Shown here: positions 6,610 through 15,630 of the stretch, in pieces
Numbering within the stretch: position 1 is the stretch's first letter
Layout of the letters: each line of letters opens with the position of its first letter
NCBI GenBank assembly: GCA_029781135.1
Contig: JAKOXH010000004.1
Coordinates: 1-35,052, forward strand
Length of the DNA stretch: 35,052 bases
Reading direction: 5' to 3'
DNA from: Planctomycetota bacterium
GTDB lineage: Bacteria; Planctomycetota; Planctomycetia; Pirellulales; Lacipirellulaceae
Notes under the pieces: generated by a model
Seen by the model: only the letters and a program-made list of their open reading frames with translations
Told to the model about the DNA's origin: nothing
Databases searched by the model: none
Translations under genes and position numbers: made by a program

Positions 6610-7965
6610 CTAATCCCGTTTGGACGCGGCTTTCTGGGCCGCCTTGCGCGGTTGCGATTCACCCGCTGATTTTTGAAGGTGTGCAGGTCGAGCATCGGCG
6701 AATTGATTCAGCACCGATTTCATTTTCTTCGCGGCCGCGGCTTCGTCGCCCGTTAGATCGGTCATCTTCGCCGGAGTTTCATCTTCGTACGGATCCCTTT
6801 CGAGGTTATAGAATCGGCCATTGCGGTAGAGCTTGTATTTCTTCATGGTGACGAATTCACGAATCGGAGGTGCGCCGTCGGGGGCGTACCAAGTATAAAT
6901 CCATTCGCGAGGCTGGCCGGGCCGGCCGAGAATTTGGGGAAAGAAGCTGCGGCCGTCGATTGTGAGATCTTTCGGAATGACAACTCCGGCGGACTCGCAA
7001 AGCGTTGGCAGGATATCGGTGCTATCGATAAGGTCATCGTTCGCAGTGCGGGCCGGTGTATGTCCCGGCCAATTGGCGATGAGCGGCACGTGCATGCCGC
7101 GCGCAGTCGTTGTGCTCTTACCGCCGATGAATGTGGCGCCTTTGAATTGTGATTTGGTGCCCAAGCCGGTACCGTTATCGCCCAAGAAAAAAATGAGCGT
7201 GTCGCCGCGGATGCCGAGTTCATTGACCTTGGCGACGACGCTGCCGACGAGTTTATCCATGTAGGCCACCATATCGGCGAAGTGCTTGGGTGCATGGTTG
7301 ACTCCTTCGCCCATCGCTTTGGGATCCCAATCCGGGCTGTCGGGTGTCGGCTGATACGGGGCGTGGGTGAGCATCATCGGGTAGTACAACAGGAAGGGCT
7401 TCGACGGATTCTGCGCACACTTTGCGATGAAATCGAGCGCGAATTTATTGACCAGGTCGGGGCCGTATTCGCCGTTTTTGAAATCGCGTTCTTCACCGTT
7501 GTATTCAAGCCCGGGGTTGGCGTAACGCGGCGGACGGCGCGTGTGTTGCCACAAACAGAACTCGTCGAAGCCGAGTTCACGTGGAAGGTTTTTGTCGTGT
7601 CCGAGTTGCCATTTGCCGGCGATGGCCGTGGCATAACCGGCATTGCGCAGCAGAGTGGCGAACGTCGTTGAGTTGGGATCGATCGTGGCCCAGGCAATGT
7701 AATTTCGCACATTGTACTGGCCGGTCATCAATTGCAGACGAGTCGGCGTGCAAAGCGGTTGAACGTTGCAGCGGTTGAAGCGGATGCCGGTAGCGGCAAG
7801 CTGATCGAGGTTTGGCGTGTGATAGGATTCGCCGCCGTTGCAGTGCAGCGTTTCGTAGCCGAGGTCATCGGCGAGGATCAGGATGATGTTGGGCTGGCGA
7901 GCGAACAAGGAACCATTGAGGGTGACCGCGAGAAAACCGAGGAGCGATGGGATGAAACGTTGCAT
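6610..7965 (-). CDS. Secreted arylsulfatase-type sulfatase (sulfatase 1)
   Basis: The 451-residue protein has a signal peptide at residues 1-22 (MQRFIPSLLGFLAVTLNGSL) and the type I sulfatase signature LCTPTRLQLMTGQ, in which Cys72 would be converted to formylglycine. Metal and active-site positions are present: Asp33-Asp34 (LADDLGYE), Lys118, His123, His201 (THAPY) and Asp263-Asn264 (LGDNGTG). It should hydrolyse sulfate esters in the periplasm or outside, but the substrate subfamily cannot be told from sequence alone. The C-terminal 30 residues are Lys/Ala-rich and probably disordered. No formylglycine-generating enzyme is encoded in the window. It lies downstream of the DUF1501 gene on the same strand, separated by a hairpin. 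Confidence 0.93.
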   Translation of the reverse strand: MQRFIPSLLGFLAVTLNGSLFARQPNIILILADDLGYETLHCNGGESYHTPNLDQLAATGIRFNRCNVQPLCTPTRLQLMTGQYNVRNYIAWATIDPNSTTFATLLRNAGYATAIAGKWQLGHDKNLPRELGFDEFCLWQHTRRPPRYANPGLEYNGEERDFKNGEYGPDLVNKFALDFIAKCAQNPSKPFLLYYPMMLTHAPYQPTPDSPDWDPKAMGEGVNHAPKHFADMVAYMDKLVGSVVAKVNELGIRGDTLIFFLGDNGTGLGTKSQFKGATFIGGKSTTTARGMHVPLIANWPGHTPARTANDDLIDSTDILPTLCESAGVVIPKDLTIDGRSFFPQILGRPGQPREWIYTWYAPDGAPPIREFVTMKKYKLYRNGRFYNLERDPYEDETPAKMTDLTGDEAAAAKKMKSVLNQFADARPAHLQKSAGESQPRKAAQKAASKRD

Positions 7966-7991
7966 CGGACGGTCTTGTATCAGAACACAGT

Positions 7992-8014
7992 GCCGCCGGC
8001 CATTGGCCGGCGGC
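7992..8014. repeat. GC-rich hairpin between DUF1501 and sulfatase 1
   Basis: GCCGCCGGCC and GGCCGGCGGC form a perfect ten-base stem with loop ATT. It lies 34 bases past the DUF1501 stop on the minus strand. There is no T-run after it, so intrinsic termination is uncertain. Confidence 0.65.
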
Positions 8015-8047
8015 TAAATAGAACGTTTGTGACTGGCGCTAATAGAA

Positions 8048-9529
8048 CTATGCAAACAACGCCGTGGCGGCTTGGGCCTTAACCAGTTCGCGCGGTTGAT
8101 TGAGGTGATTGTAGACGATTGTCTCAGGGTGGATGCCGAGCGCATGGTAGATTGTCGCGAGCACCTCGGTAGGATGCACGGGGTTCTCCAGCGGCGAAGA
8201 GGCTGTGGCATCGCTCTTGCCGTGGACATAACCGCGTTTGATGCCGGCGCCGGCCATCACGGCGGTGTAGCAGTAGGGCCAGTGGTCGCGACCATCGGCA
8301 CTATTGCCATTGCCGCTCGTGCTGACACCTTTTTGCGGGCTGCGGCCGAATTCGCCGATGCACACCAGCAGGGTGTTTTCGAGCATGCCGCGCCGATCGA
8401 GGTCGTCGACGAGCGCTGACAGGCCGGTATCGAGTAGCGGGCCGGATTGGTTCTTCATCCGTTTGGTGAGATCGACATGATGGTCCCAAGAGTGATTATC
8501 GGAGTTGGCGATCTTGGGCCAAATAACTTCCACCACGCGGGTGCCGGCTTCAATCAAGCGACGGGCGAGCAAGCAGCTTTGGCCGAACGTGTTGCGGCCG
8601 TACGTCTCGCGCAGCACGTCGGGTTCCAAGGAAAGATCGAAGGCATCGCGGGCACGGCCGGATGTCACCAGACTGATGGCACGCTGGTAGTATTCGTCGA
8701 GGTTTTCCTTTTCGACCGCTTTTTCGACGGCGGGCATTTGCGAGTTGATCAGGTCGCGGAGCTTTGCGCGGCGTTGGAGACGGACGGCAAACACATCAGG
8801 CCGCATTTTGAGATCATCCACCTTGATGCGGTCCATTTTGTTCATGTCCAGATCGTCGCCATCGGGGAAGAGCGTGTATGGGTCGAAGGCTTTGCCGAGG
8901 AAGCCCGCCGACCCGCCTTTACCGACGACGTTGCTTTCCTGCAACGGTCGGGGCAACATGACGAACGGCAGCATCGGCTCCGTCGGCGGTCGCAGGCGAG
9001 CGATTTGGGAACCGAAGTTCGGGAAGTCTTGGGCGTTCGGCGGTTCCAATTGGCCGCTGGGGCTGACCTTATCGGTCGTGTAACCGGTCATCATTTGATA
9101 GATGGCGGCCGTGTGGTTGAAGAGGCCGTTCGGCGTGTAACTCATCGAACGGATCATCGTGAACTTATCGTTTACTTGGGCGAGCTTCGGCAGAATCTCG
9201 GTGAACTGCACGCCGGGCAGCTTCGTGCCGATGTTCTTGAACACACTGCGGATGTTCTCGGCCGCGGCGGGCTTCGGGTCCCAGAGGTCGAGGTGGCTGG
9301 GGCCGCCTTGGAGATACACCATGATGATGCTCTTGGCTTTGCCCCACCCGGGGCCGCCAGCGGCGGTGTCCGCTGCCGAGGCGGCGGCTTGCGCCGATTG
9401 CAGTTTGAGCAGTGAGCTGAGCGAAAGGCCGAGCATGCCGGCGCCGCCCACGCGGAGCACATCGCGACGGCTCGGACGAAGATGGGAGTCGCACAAATCC
9501 TTGGCGTGCGGACCGACGATTCGGAACAT
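8048..9529 (-). CDS. DUF1501 family exported protein
   Basis: The 493-residue product starts at ATG 9529 ([16 protein letters not shown]) and has a Tat-like motif [21 protein letters not shown] at residues 20-40. It then shows the strand [20 protein letters not shown] typical of DUF1501, a family related to the alkaline-phosphatase/sulfatase fold and very frequent in planctomycetes. The catalytic role is not established. A longer frame starting at 9613 is translated from the repeat at 9545-9627 and is rejected. It follows the giant cytochrome protein gene on the same strand with a gap of 104 bases; this DUF1549/DUF1553-then-DUF1501 order is a recurrent planctomycete pair, so a shared complex or pathway is likely. 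Confidence 0.92.
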   Translation of the reverse strand: MFRIVGPHAKDLCDSHLRPSRRDVLRVGGAGMLGLSLSSLLKLQSAQAAASAADTAAGGPGWGKAKSIIMVYLQGGPSHLDLWDPKPAAAENIRSVFKNIGTKLPGVQFTEILPKLAQVNDKFTMIRSMSYTPNGLFNHTAAIYQMMTGYTTDKVSPSGQLEPPNAQDFPNFGSQIARLRPPTEPMLPFVMLPRPLQESNVVGKGGSAGFLGKAFDPYTLFPDGDDLDMNKMDRIKVDDLKMRPDVFAVRLQRRAKLRDLINSQMPAVEKAVEKENLDEYYQRAISLVTSGRARDAFDLSLEPDVLRETYGRNTFGQSCLLARRLIEAGTRVVEVIWPKIANSDNHSWDHHVDLTKRMKNQSGPLLDTGLSALVDDLDRRGMLENTLLVCIGEFGRSPQKGVSTSGNGNSADGRDHWPYCYTAVMAGAGIKRGYVHGKSDATASSPLENPVHPTEVLATIYHALGIHPETIVYNHLNQPRELVKAQAATALFA

Positions 9530-9544
9530 GGGAACCTCGAAGAA

Positions 9545-9627
9545 AATTGGGAATGGGGAGTGCGGAATTGGGAATGTGGCGCTGCCAGGGGACTTTTCAT
9601 TCCCAATTCCCAATTCCCCATTCGGTA
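9545..9627. repeat. AATTGGGAATG-type inverted repeat in the DUF1549-DUF1501 spacer
   Basis: Inner arms GGAATTGGGAATG (9563-9575) and CATTCCCAATTCC (9598-9610) pair perfectly around a 22-base loop, and outer GGAATGGGG/CCCCATTC segments add to the stem. It fills nearly all the 104 bases between the two genes, and its minus-strand reading accounts for a spurious N-terminal extension of DUF1501. Confidence 0.7.
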
Positions 9628-9633
9628 TTCACG

Positions 9634-12600
9634 CTAGTGGTTGTACAAAAACGCGGGGTTATTGATGAGCGCCCAGACGATGTCTTGGGCGACCGTGAGA
9701 CGCTTGTCTTTCAGTTGTTCTTCGCTGAGTTCGACGGCTCGGCGGAGTTGCTGCAGTTTGGGATCGATGGGCAGCGGCTGCTGGGCCGCGGCGAGTTGAC
9801 TTTCCAATTCGGCGACTCGAGCATCCGCCGGAAGCTGCTGCTGCTGAGCAGCTACAGCGGCCTGTAACTCTTGGTGATGCTTGTCGCGTTTGCGCTGCTC
9901 GGCAAGTAACGACTGGCGATCGGCGTCGCTACGCTGATTTGCGGGCTTGGCCAGAATGGCGACGATCGATGGCGGTAAGCCGAAACCAAGTGGCGGCGGC
10001 GAGTTCGTGACGGAAATACGGAAGCGGCCGAGCGAGTGCTGACCATCGTTGAAATTTTGATGCAGCGTGAGCTCTAGCATGCGGTCTTTTGCGGAATCGA
10101 GCGGCGTTGCCAATTCGAACTTGGCGGCATGATCGCGGCCGAACTCACCGGCGACGGCCCAACCATTGTTGGCCTGGGCATCCTTGTTGCCGTCGATCGC
10201 GGTGGCCACGTCGTAACCGCCTTGGTTGAAAGTGGCCTGGGCATGCTGCAATTTCAGGTCGGTGGCGGCAGCGTTGTCGGCGGCGAAGAGGCGGATGGCG
10301 TCGAGCGGAACAACCGATTGATCGTCATCCACGATGATTCGGATGCCCGTTAGTTCGCTTTCGGCATTGATGGCAATTGGCGTGGCCAAACTCCCGCCAC
10401 CACCGGCGGAGAGCGTACGGCGAACCGAGCGTGTTGCGTCGAACGAAGTCGCTTTGACGGTCGCCCATTGAACGGTGAGCGAAACCGCGGGACGGATGCC
10501 AGTGACAACATCCAGCAGGTACTGCCCGGCCGGAAACTTGACGGCGGCCTTCAAACCGGTGCGCTGGGCGTTGCCGAAGAGATGCCGCATGCCCGATTCG
10601 GCCACGACCTTCACGCCCTCTTCCGTCCTCCAGTCAGTGTCATCGGGTCCAAAGTCCCAACTGCGGACAAGCTTCAATGGGCCGTGAACGGGCAGGGCTT
10701 GGGCCACAAATTCGGTCACGACGAAGTTGCCAGTTGCAGAGCGGCCAGGACCACGATTCGCGAGTCGGTCGTCGGCCAGTGCTTCGAGCCGAATGCCGGT
10801 GACTTTGCCGAGCGGAATCGGTGCGACAAGGCGGTACGCGCCTTTCGCCTTTTCACCGTCGACGAACGTCGAGCCATCGGACTGCCGCTGGAACTTTGCG
10901 TTGAACGTCGCGCTCGCCTCGGCGAATTCGAGCGGGCACCACTGCGTTTCCTTGGTTTGGGCGGCTTCCCAATCAGAGAGTTTTGCGTACAACTGTTTTT
11001 CGTATTCCGCCAATGCCGACTGGGCTTTCGCAATCTTCTCTTGGCGATCTTGCTCAGCGCGCGGCTGCCGCACCTTGGCAATTTCGCGGGCCGCTTCCAC
11101 AGCCGTTTGCAGGCCGGCGATGCGATTCTGCCGATCGATTTCCCGTTGAGCAAGCTGGGGGCCGAGTTCCTTTGTATAAGCTTCCAGTTCGGAGACGAGG
11201 CGGGCATGCTCGGCATCGAGGTCGTCGAACATTTTACTTGCGCTGGAGATTTCTTCCGGCCTACCAGGACGATTGAGGAAGCGCAGGAAGAGGTTCTTCA
11301 CCACCTCGCTATTGTCTTTGACGGCCGCAACCATTTTGGCAACGGCGTTCTCGGGATCGCTGATCGCGTTGCCGACCGTCGGTCCGCTGACGAGGGCCAT
11401 CACGGGGCCCAACTGCAAGTTAGAGCTGCGCTCGCATTCGCAGGCACTTTCCCGCGGTGGGCGGCCCAAATTGCCGAGGAAGCCGTCGGGCAATTCAACC
11501 CCCACATCCGGCAAAGCGGCCGCACGGGTACCCAAAGCAATGCCGACGAATGACGAAGTCGCCCCGGTGGTGCGATAGATCGCATCGTAGAGCACTTCGG
11601 CCGGCAGCCGGCGGGCGCGGGCGTGAGAGAAGTTGATCGAGTCATCCACATTCCATTTATTGGTGGAGACCGAAAGTTGGTAAGTTCGCGACTTGCAGAT
11701 GAGTTGCATGATGTGCCGCGTATTGAAGCCGCCGTGAATGAACTCGCCGGTGAGGTAATCGAGCAGTTCTGGGTTGGTGGCGGGGTTGCCGGCGCGGATG
11801 TCGTCGAGCGGTTCAATGATGCCGCGGCCAAGCAGATATCCCCACAAACGATTGACGTAGCTCTTGGCGAAGTAAGGGTTATTCGGCGAGGTGACCCAAG
11901 CCGCCAATTCTCCACGGCGCGTGCCACCCTGCTGGGAATCGTGTTTGCACTCGAACGGGAACGCCGGTTGGCTGACGCTGCCCGTGCGCAGATGCTTGAC
12001 CTCGCCTTGCTTGGCATCGGCGATGATTTCGTAGAGCGGGTGCCCGGACTCCACGTCGGTACCGCCGATCATCGTTCCGCCGCTGGCGGGATCGTAGTTT
12101 CGATCGATTTGCGCGAAATAGGCCGCCAAGTGATAGTATTGGTCCTGGGTCCAACGTTCGAACGGATGGTCGTGGCACTTATTGCAATTGAAGCGAGTGG
12201 CCAGGAACAAGTGGGTCGTATTCTCCATGAGCGCTTCGGGTGTGCGCAGTGTTTTGAAATACGAGCCGGCCGGATTGGCCTTGGTCGAGCCGCTGGCGGT
12301 GAGAATCTTGCGTGCAAACTGGTCGTAAGGCGTGTTGGCGGCGAGCTCGCCGCGAATCCAGTTGCGGAATGCCGTCGCGCCTTCGACACCGAGGAACTTG
12401 CGGTTGACCATCAAGAGATCGGCCCATTTGTTCGTCCAGAAATCGAGATAGTCTGAGCTACCAACAAGGCGGTCGATAAGCTCGTCGCGTTTAATTTTGG
12501 TGTCGCGTTTGTCGTCGGCGAACGATTGCACTTGGTCCGGGGTTGGCGGCAAGCCGGTGAGATCCAGATAGACGCGGCGAACGAACTCGTAGTCATCGCA

Positions 12601-15201
12601 CAGCTCGGAAGGGAGAGTTTTGGTACGCTTCAGCTTGGCGGCGACGAGTTCATCGATGCGGTTGTTGGCCGGCGGTTCTTTCCAAGCGAAGCCGGAGCGA
12701 TCGCCCATTACGGTTAACGTCGTTGCCGCGTATTGACCTTCATAGCGGACCAGGGCTGCCGCTTCGCCACGGCGGAGCGATTCGAGCAGGCCGGGGGCGC
12801 CGGGCACAGTTTTTACGACATCGGTATTGCCGCTTTCGATGAATGCTTCGCGAGTGACATCGCGTTGGCTGCCATCTGAATACGTGGCCACGACGCGAAT
12901 TTGTTGGCGGGCGCCGATCGTTTCAATCACAGGATTTTGCGGCGCGATGTTAATGCCAGCGACTCGCGACGAGGTGAGGTTCAAACGAGCGCCAGAGGCA
13001 ATCCACTCGCGAAGAGCGGCATAGTATGAGCTGTTTGGCTTGATCGCCTGGCCGCCCGTGTGGGGCACCGCCGCGATGGGCTTCAGCAGCATGAGGCTCT
13101 GAGCCGGCGACGCGACGGTGACGCGACGTGAGGCTTGGTCGTCGGTGAGCGCACGCACATCGAACACGGGGTCGTAGCCGCGCAGCGAGAGTTTGAAGCC
13201 GTTCTTGCCTTGTTGGGCACCGTGGCACGTGCCGGCGTTGCAGCCCGCGCGGGCCAGGATCGGGGCGATATCGCGGACGAAATCCGGCGACTGCGGCTGG
13301 TCGAGGTTCGTAACGTGGATTTCGACGTGGGCGGTCTTATCGCGCAGCGTGACGGCAAGTGTAGCGTGACCGTTGGCAGCGGGGATGACCATGCCAGTCG
13401 CGTTGGCGGTTGCAACTGGCTGGGAGAAGCTAAACTTGGCCAATCGAGTTACATCGACCTTCGCCCCCGAGGCCAGTTCCGCGGTCACAACGACTTGCGA
13501 ATAGCGGTGCGGACTATCAAGTTGGATGGTGGCCGGCTCGGCAGTGAGTTTGGTGAGCGTGACGACGGCCGGTAACGATGGTTCGGTTGGAGTTATCGCG
13601 GCTTCTGGCGGCAATAGTTGCGTGTCTGGGCGAGACGCGGCCACCGCGTGATTGTCGGCCGCCTTAACCACTTCGACAGGGACAAAGGATGTGACGAGCG
13701 AACCTTTCTGTGCATCGATGATGCGGACCGTACCATCGCTGCCCGCTGCGGCTACGCGATTGCCTTTCGGGTTGAGGGCAACGGAGTACACGCCGCCCTC
13801 GGCCGCCTCAAATTTGGCAAGTGTCTGCACACCTTGCTCGAAGTGCTTATGGAGTTTGGCTATTTCTTCCGACGAACGCGAAGGCACCGGTTTATGCAAG
13901 ATTGCCGTGATTTCATCGGGAATCTTGGGGGCGGGTTCCATGCGATAGACGGCGACATGGCCATGGCCGTCTAAGCTGCTTCCGGCGGCAATGATGCTGC
14001 CATCAGGGGTAATATCGACGCCAAAAACGCGTCCGGGTAACGACGGAAGTTCCCACAGTTGGTTGGCATCATCGCCGATTTGCCGCGCGGTCGTGCGCTG
14101 CATGCGATAGATGCGCGGCGTGCCATCGGCGCCGCCGAAGATGATCTCGTCTCGCAGCGGATGAGTTTGCACGCATTGAATGCCGCCCTTCAAAGCGCCT
14201 GGCGTGATTGACGTGATGTTATCGACGAATCGCTGCGTGGCGACTTCGACCAGTTTGGCGGCCATATCGCGACCGACCGAAACCAGGAAGTTTCCGTCGT
14301 TCGAAAACGTGGTGCCGAGCACCCAGTCGTCGTGGGCTTGTTGGAAGAGAACTTGCGCGCCGGACTCCGCATTGATAATTCGTACGGCTTTGTCGGTGCC
14401 GCCGAACGCCAGGCGTTTGCCATCCGGCGACCAGGACACGCCGAACAACTCGTCGCTGGTAACTGGAACCGAGAGGAGCAGTTTGCGTGTGGCGACATCC
14501 CAAACCTGTACCTCACCGAGGCGCGCGGGGCGGCCACCAGTCACGGCGAGCTTCGTCCCATCCGGCGAAAAGCGGACGGAGTCGAGCCGTTCCGACATAC
14601 CAACAAGACGGGCAACAAGACCGGTACCGTCGGCCCGATGGAGTAGCACTTCGTGAAAACCGGCGACCGCCAACAACTCGCCGTTGGGCGACCAATCGAG
14701 CGACGTGATGACGGGTGGTCGGTTATAGACAGGCGGATGATCGCGATCGATTGGCGGTGCGGTGTCAGGCGGTGTGTCGTCCTTCGCGCCCTCTTCGATC
14801 CAACGGCGAATGAGGGCGATGTCGCTCGCAGCCAAGGGTGGTTTGCCCTTCGGCATTTCTGCCTTCCCGTTTTGGGGAGTGATTTGCTCGACTATCGAGC
14901 TTTCGTTTGGCTTGCCGGCGACGACGGCGTGCGCGCCACTCTCTCCTTCAGCCAGAAGTCCTTTGAACGAGGTGAAATCTAATTTACCGCCGGCCTTCGC
15001 AGGTTGATGACAACCCTGGCAGTTGGCTTGCAGAACCGGAAGTATTTCCTTGTGAAAGCTGGTAGGTTTGCCGAGTGCTGCATTCGCCGAGGGGGAGGCG
15101 GCGACGGCCGCGAATGCGGCCAGTCGTGTTGATGAGAGAAGCACTGCGGCCAATGCTAGTCGCCAGCGAACGCTGCGGAGAGGAACTGCAAGGCGCAACA
15201 T
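9634..15201 (-). CDS. Giant exported cytochrome/WD40/Ig-like/DUF1549/DUF1553 protein
   Basis: The 1855-residue protein begins at ATG 15201, fixed by AGGAG at 15211-15215 nine bases upstream; the frame opens at a weaker TTG at 15231. In order: signal peptide or anchor (residues 1-36); a planctomycete cytochrome C domain with haem motif CQGCH at 61-65; a WD40 propeller, roughly 165-530, with repeated SPDGKRLA-type blades; a bacterial Ig-like region about 565-635; a second haem-like motif CNAGTCH at 654-660; DUF1549 (about 845-1030) with CNKCH at 1006-1010; DUF1553 (about 1090-1320); a Glu/Lys/Gln-rich coiled coil (about 1320-1410); and a C-terminal carbohydrate-binding-like beta region with a second coiled coil near 1790-1840. 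The domains suggest a surface redox protein acting with DUF1501. Its electron donor, acceptor and substrate are unknown. Confidence 0.93.
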   Translation of the reverse strand: MLRLAVPLRSVRWRLALAAVLLSSTRLAAFAAVAASPSANAALGKPTSFHKEILPVLQANCQGCHQPAKAGGKLDFTSFKGLLAEGESGAHAVVAGKPNESSIVEQITPQNGKAEMPKGKPPLAASDIALIRRWIEEGAKDDTPPDTAPPIDRDHPPVYNRPPVITSLDWSPNGELLAVAGFHEVLLHRADGTGLVARLVGMSERLDSVRFSPDGTKLAVTGGRPARLGEVQVWDVATRKLLLSVPVTSDELFGVSWSPDGKRLAFGGTDKAVRIINAESGAQVLFQQAHDDWVLGTTFSNDGNFLVSVGRDMAAKLVEVATQRFVDNITSITPGALKGGIQCVQTHPLRDEIIFGGADGTPRIYRMQRTTARQIGDDANQLWELPSLPGRVFGVDITPDGSIIAAGSSLDGHGHVAVYRMEPAPKIPDEITAILHKPVPSRSSEEIAKLHKHFEQGVQTLAKFEAAEGGVYSVALNPKGNRVAAAGSDGTVRIIDAQKGSLVTSFVPVEVVKAADNHAVAASRPDTQLLPPEAAITPTEPSLPAVVTLTKLTAEPATIQLDSPHRYSQVVVTAELASGAKVDVTRLAKFSFSQPVATANATGMVIPAANGHATLAVTLRDKTAHVEIHVTNLDQPQSPDFVRDIAPILARAGCNAGTCHGAQQGKNGFKLSLRGYDPVFDVRALTDDQASRRVTVASPAQSLMLLKPIAAVPHTGGQAIKPNSSYYAALREWIASGARLNLTSSRVAGINIAPQNPVIETIGARQQIRVVATYSDGSQRDVTREAFIESGNTDVVKTVPGAPGLLESLRRGEAAALVRYEGQYAATTLTVMGDRSGFAWKEPPANNRIDELVAAKLKRTKTLPSELCDDYEFVRRVYLDLTGLPPTPDQVQSFADDKRDTKIKRDELIDRLVGSSDYLDFWTNKWADLLMVNRKFLGVEGATAFRNWIRGELAANTPYDQFARKILTASGSTKANPAGSYFKTLRTPEALMENTTHLFLATRFNCNKCHDHPFERWTQDQYYHLAAYFAQIDRNYDPASGGTMIGGTDVESGHPLYEIIADAKQGEVKHLRTGSVSQPAFPFECKHDSQQGGTRRGELAAWVTSPNNPYFAKSYVNRLWGYLLGRGIIEPLDDIRAGNPATNPELLDYLTGEFIHGGFNTRHIMQLICKSRTYQLSVSTNKWNVDDSINFSHARARRLPAEVLYDAIYRTTGATSSFVGIALGTRAAALPDVGVELPDGFLGNLGRPPRESACECERSSNLQLGPVMALVSGPTVGNAISDPENAVAKMVAAVKDNSEVVKNLFLRFLNRPGRPEEISSASKMFDDLDAEHARLVSELEAYTKELGPQLAQREIDRQNRIAGLQTAVEAAREIAKVRQPRAEQDRQEKIAKAQSALAEYEKQLYAKLSDWEAAQTKETQWCPLEFAEASATFNAKFQRQSDGSTFVDGEKAKGAYRLVAPIPLGKVTGIRLEALADDRLANRGPGRSATGNFVVTEFVAQALPVHGPLKLVRSWDFGPDDTDWRTEEGVKVVAESGMRHLFGNAQRTGLKAAVKFPAGQYLLDVVTGIRPAVSLTVQWATVKATSFDATRSVRRTLSAGGGGSLATPIAINAESELTGIRIIVDDDQSVVPLDAIRLFAADNAAATDLKLQHAQATFNQGGYDVATAIDGNKDAQANNGWAVAGEFGRDHAAKFELATPLDSAKDRMLELTLHQNFNDGQHSLGRFRISVTNSPPPLGFGLPPSIVAILAKPANQRSDADRQSLLAEQRKRDKHHQELQAAVAAQQQQLPADARVAELESQLAAAQQPLPIDPKLQQLRRAVELSEEQLKDKRLTVAQDIVWALINNPAFLYNH

Positions 15202-15320
15202 CCAACGGAGCTCCTGTGAGAGTGGACGCAAGGAGTCGATCGCGGGGATGCCGAACGCGGGGCCGCCTGTTCTCGTGGACGCAACGAGACCCTGTCCCTA
15301 AGCCTGCCGTCGGCCAACTT

Positions 15321-15348
15321 ATTGTATCAACCGGATGGGGGGATGCAA
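15321..15348 (-). promoter_or_regulatory. Candidate promoter of the giant cytochrome gene
   Basis: On the minus strand TTGCAT (15348-15343) is followed after 16 bases by TACAAT (15326-15321), which matches five of six bases of the -10 consensus. It would give a leader of just over 110 bases before ATG 15201. The -35 match is poor. Confidence 0.35.
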
Positions 15349-15446
15349 GGCAGCCGGCGGTTGTAGGCAGGGCCGATCAGTTTTTCACATAGAGCCCGAA
15401 GTGTGGCATGCTCTCGCGCACGGTGGGCATGGAATCGCTCGAGAAA

Positions 15447-15478
15447 CATGGCCACGTCGGAGTACCTCCGAGGCCATG
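15447..15478. repeat. Small bulged hairpin
   Basis: CATGGCC and GGCCATG enclose TCGGAG/CTCCGA around the loop TAC, with a three-base bulge on one side. It lies between the amidase and the cytochrome gene, both read leftward. Confidence 0.5.
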
Positions 15479-15630
15479 CCACCCTGCTATAACTTCCCCA
15501 GCCTAATAAACTGATTGGCTCTGCGGTTGTAGGGCGGGGATCGAAGACAAACTTCCTGTGCTCGAAACGTCGCAGGAGACAATGGCGTCCGACTCTTATC
15601 GGCGGGAGCGACGAGTTCCGCAGGCAAATC

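Larger units (their letters stand above)
15232..15630. other. Intergenic region upstream of the giant cytochrome gene
   Basis: I see no credible gene here. It holds the candidate promoter at 15321-15348 (minus) and the hairpin at 15447-15478. A GCCATGCCACCC segment near 15474-15485 resembles one arm of the larger repeat at 19944-20034. Confidence 0.5.

Noticed and set aside
9530..9613. N-terminal extension of the DUF1501 protein
   Set aside because: The added residues are encoded by an inverted repeat; ATG 9529 begins the conserved family N-terminus with the Tat motif close behind.
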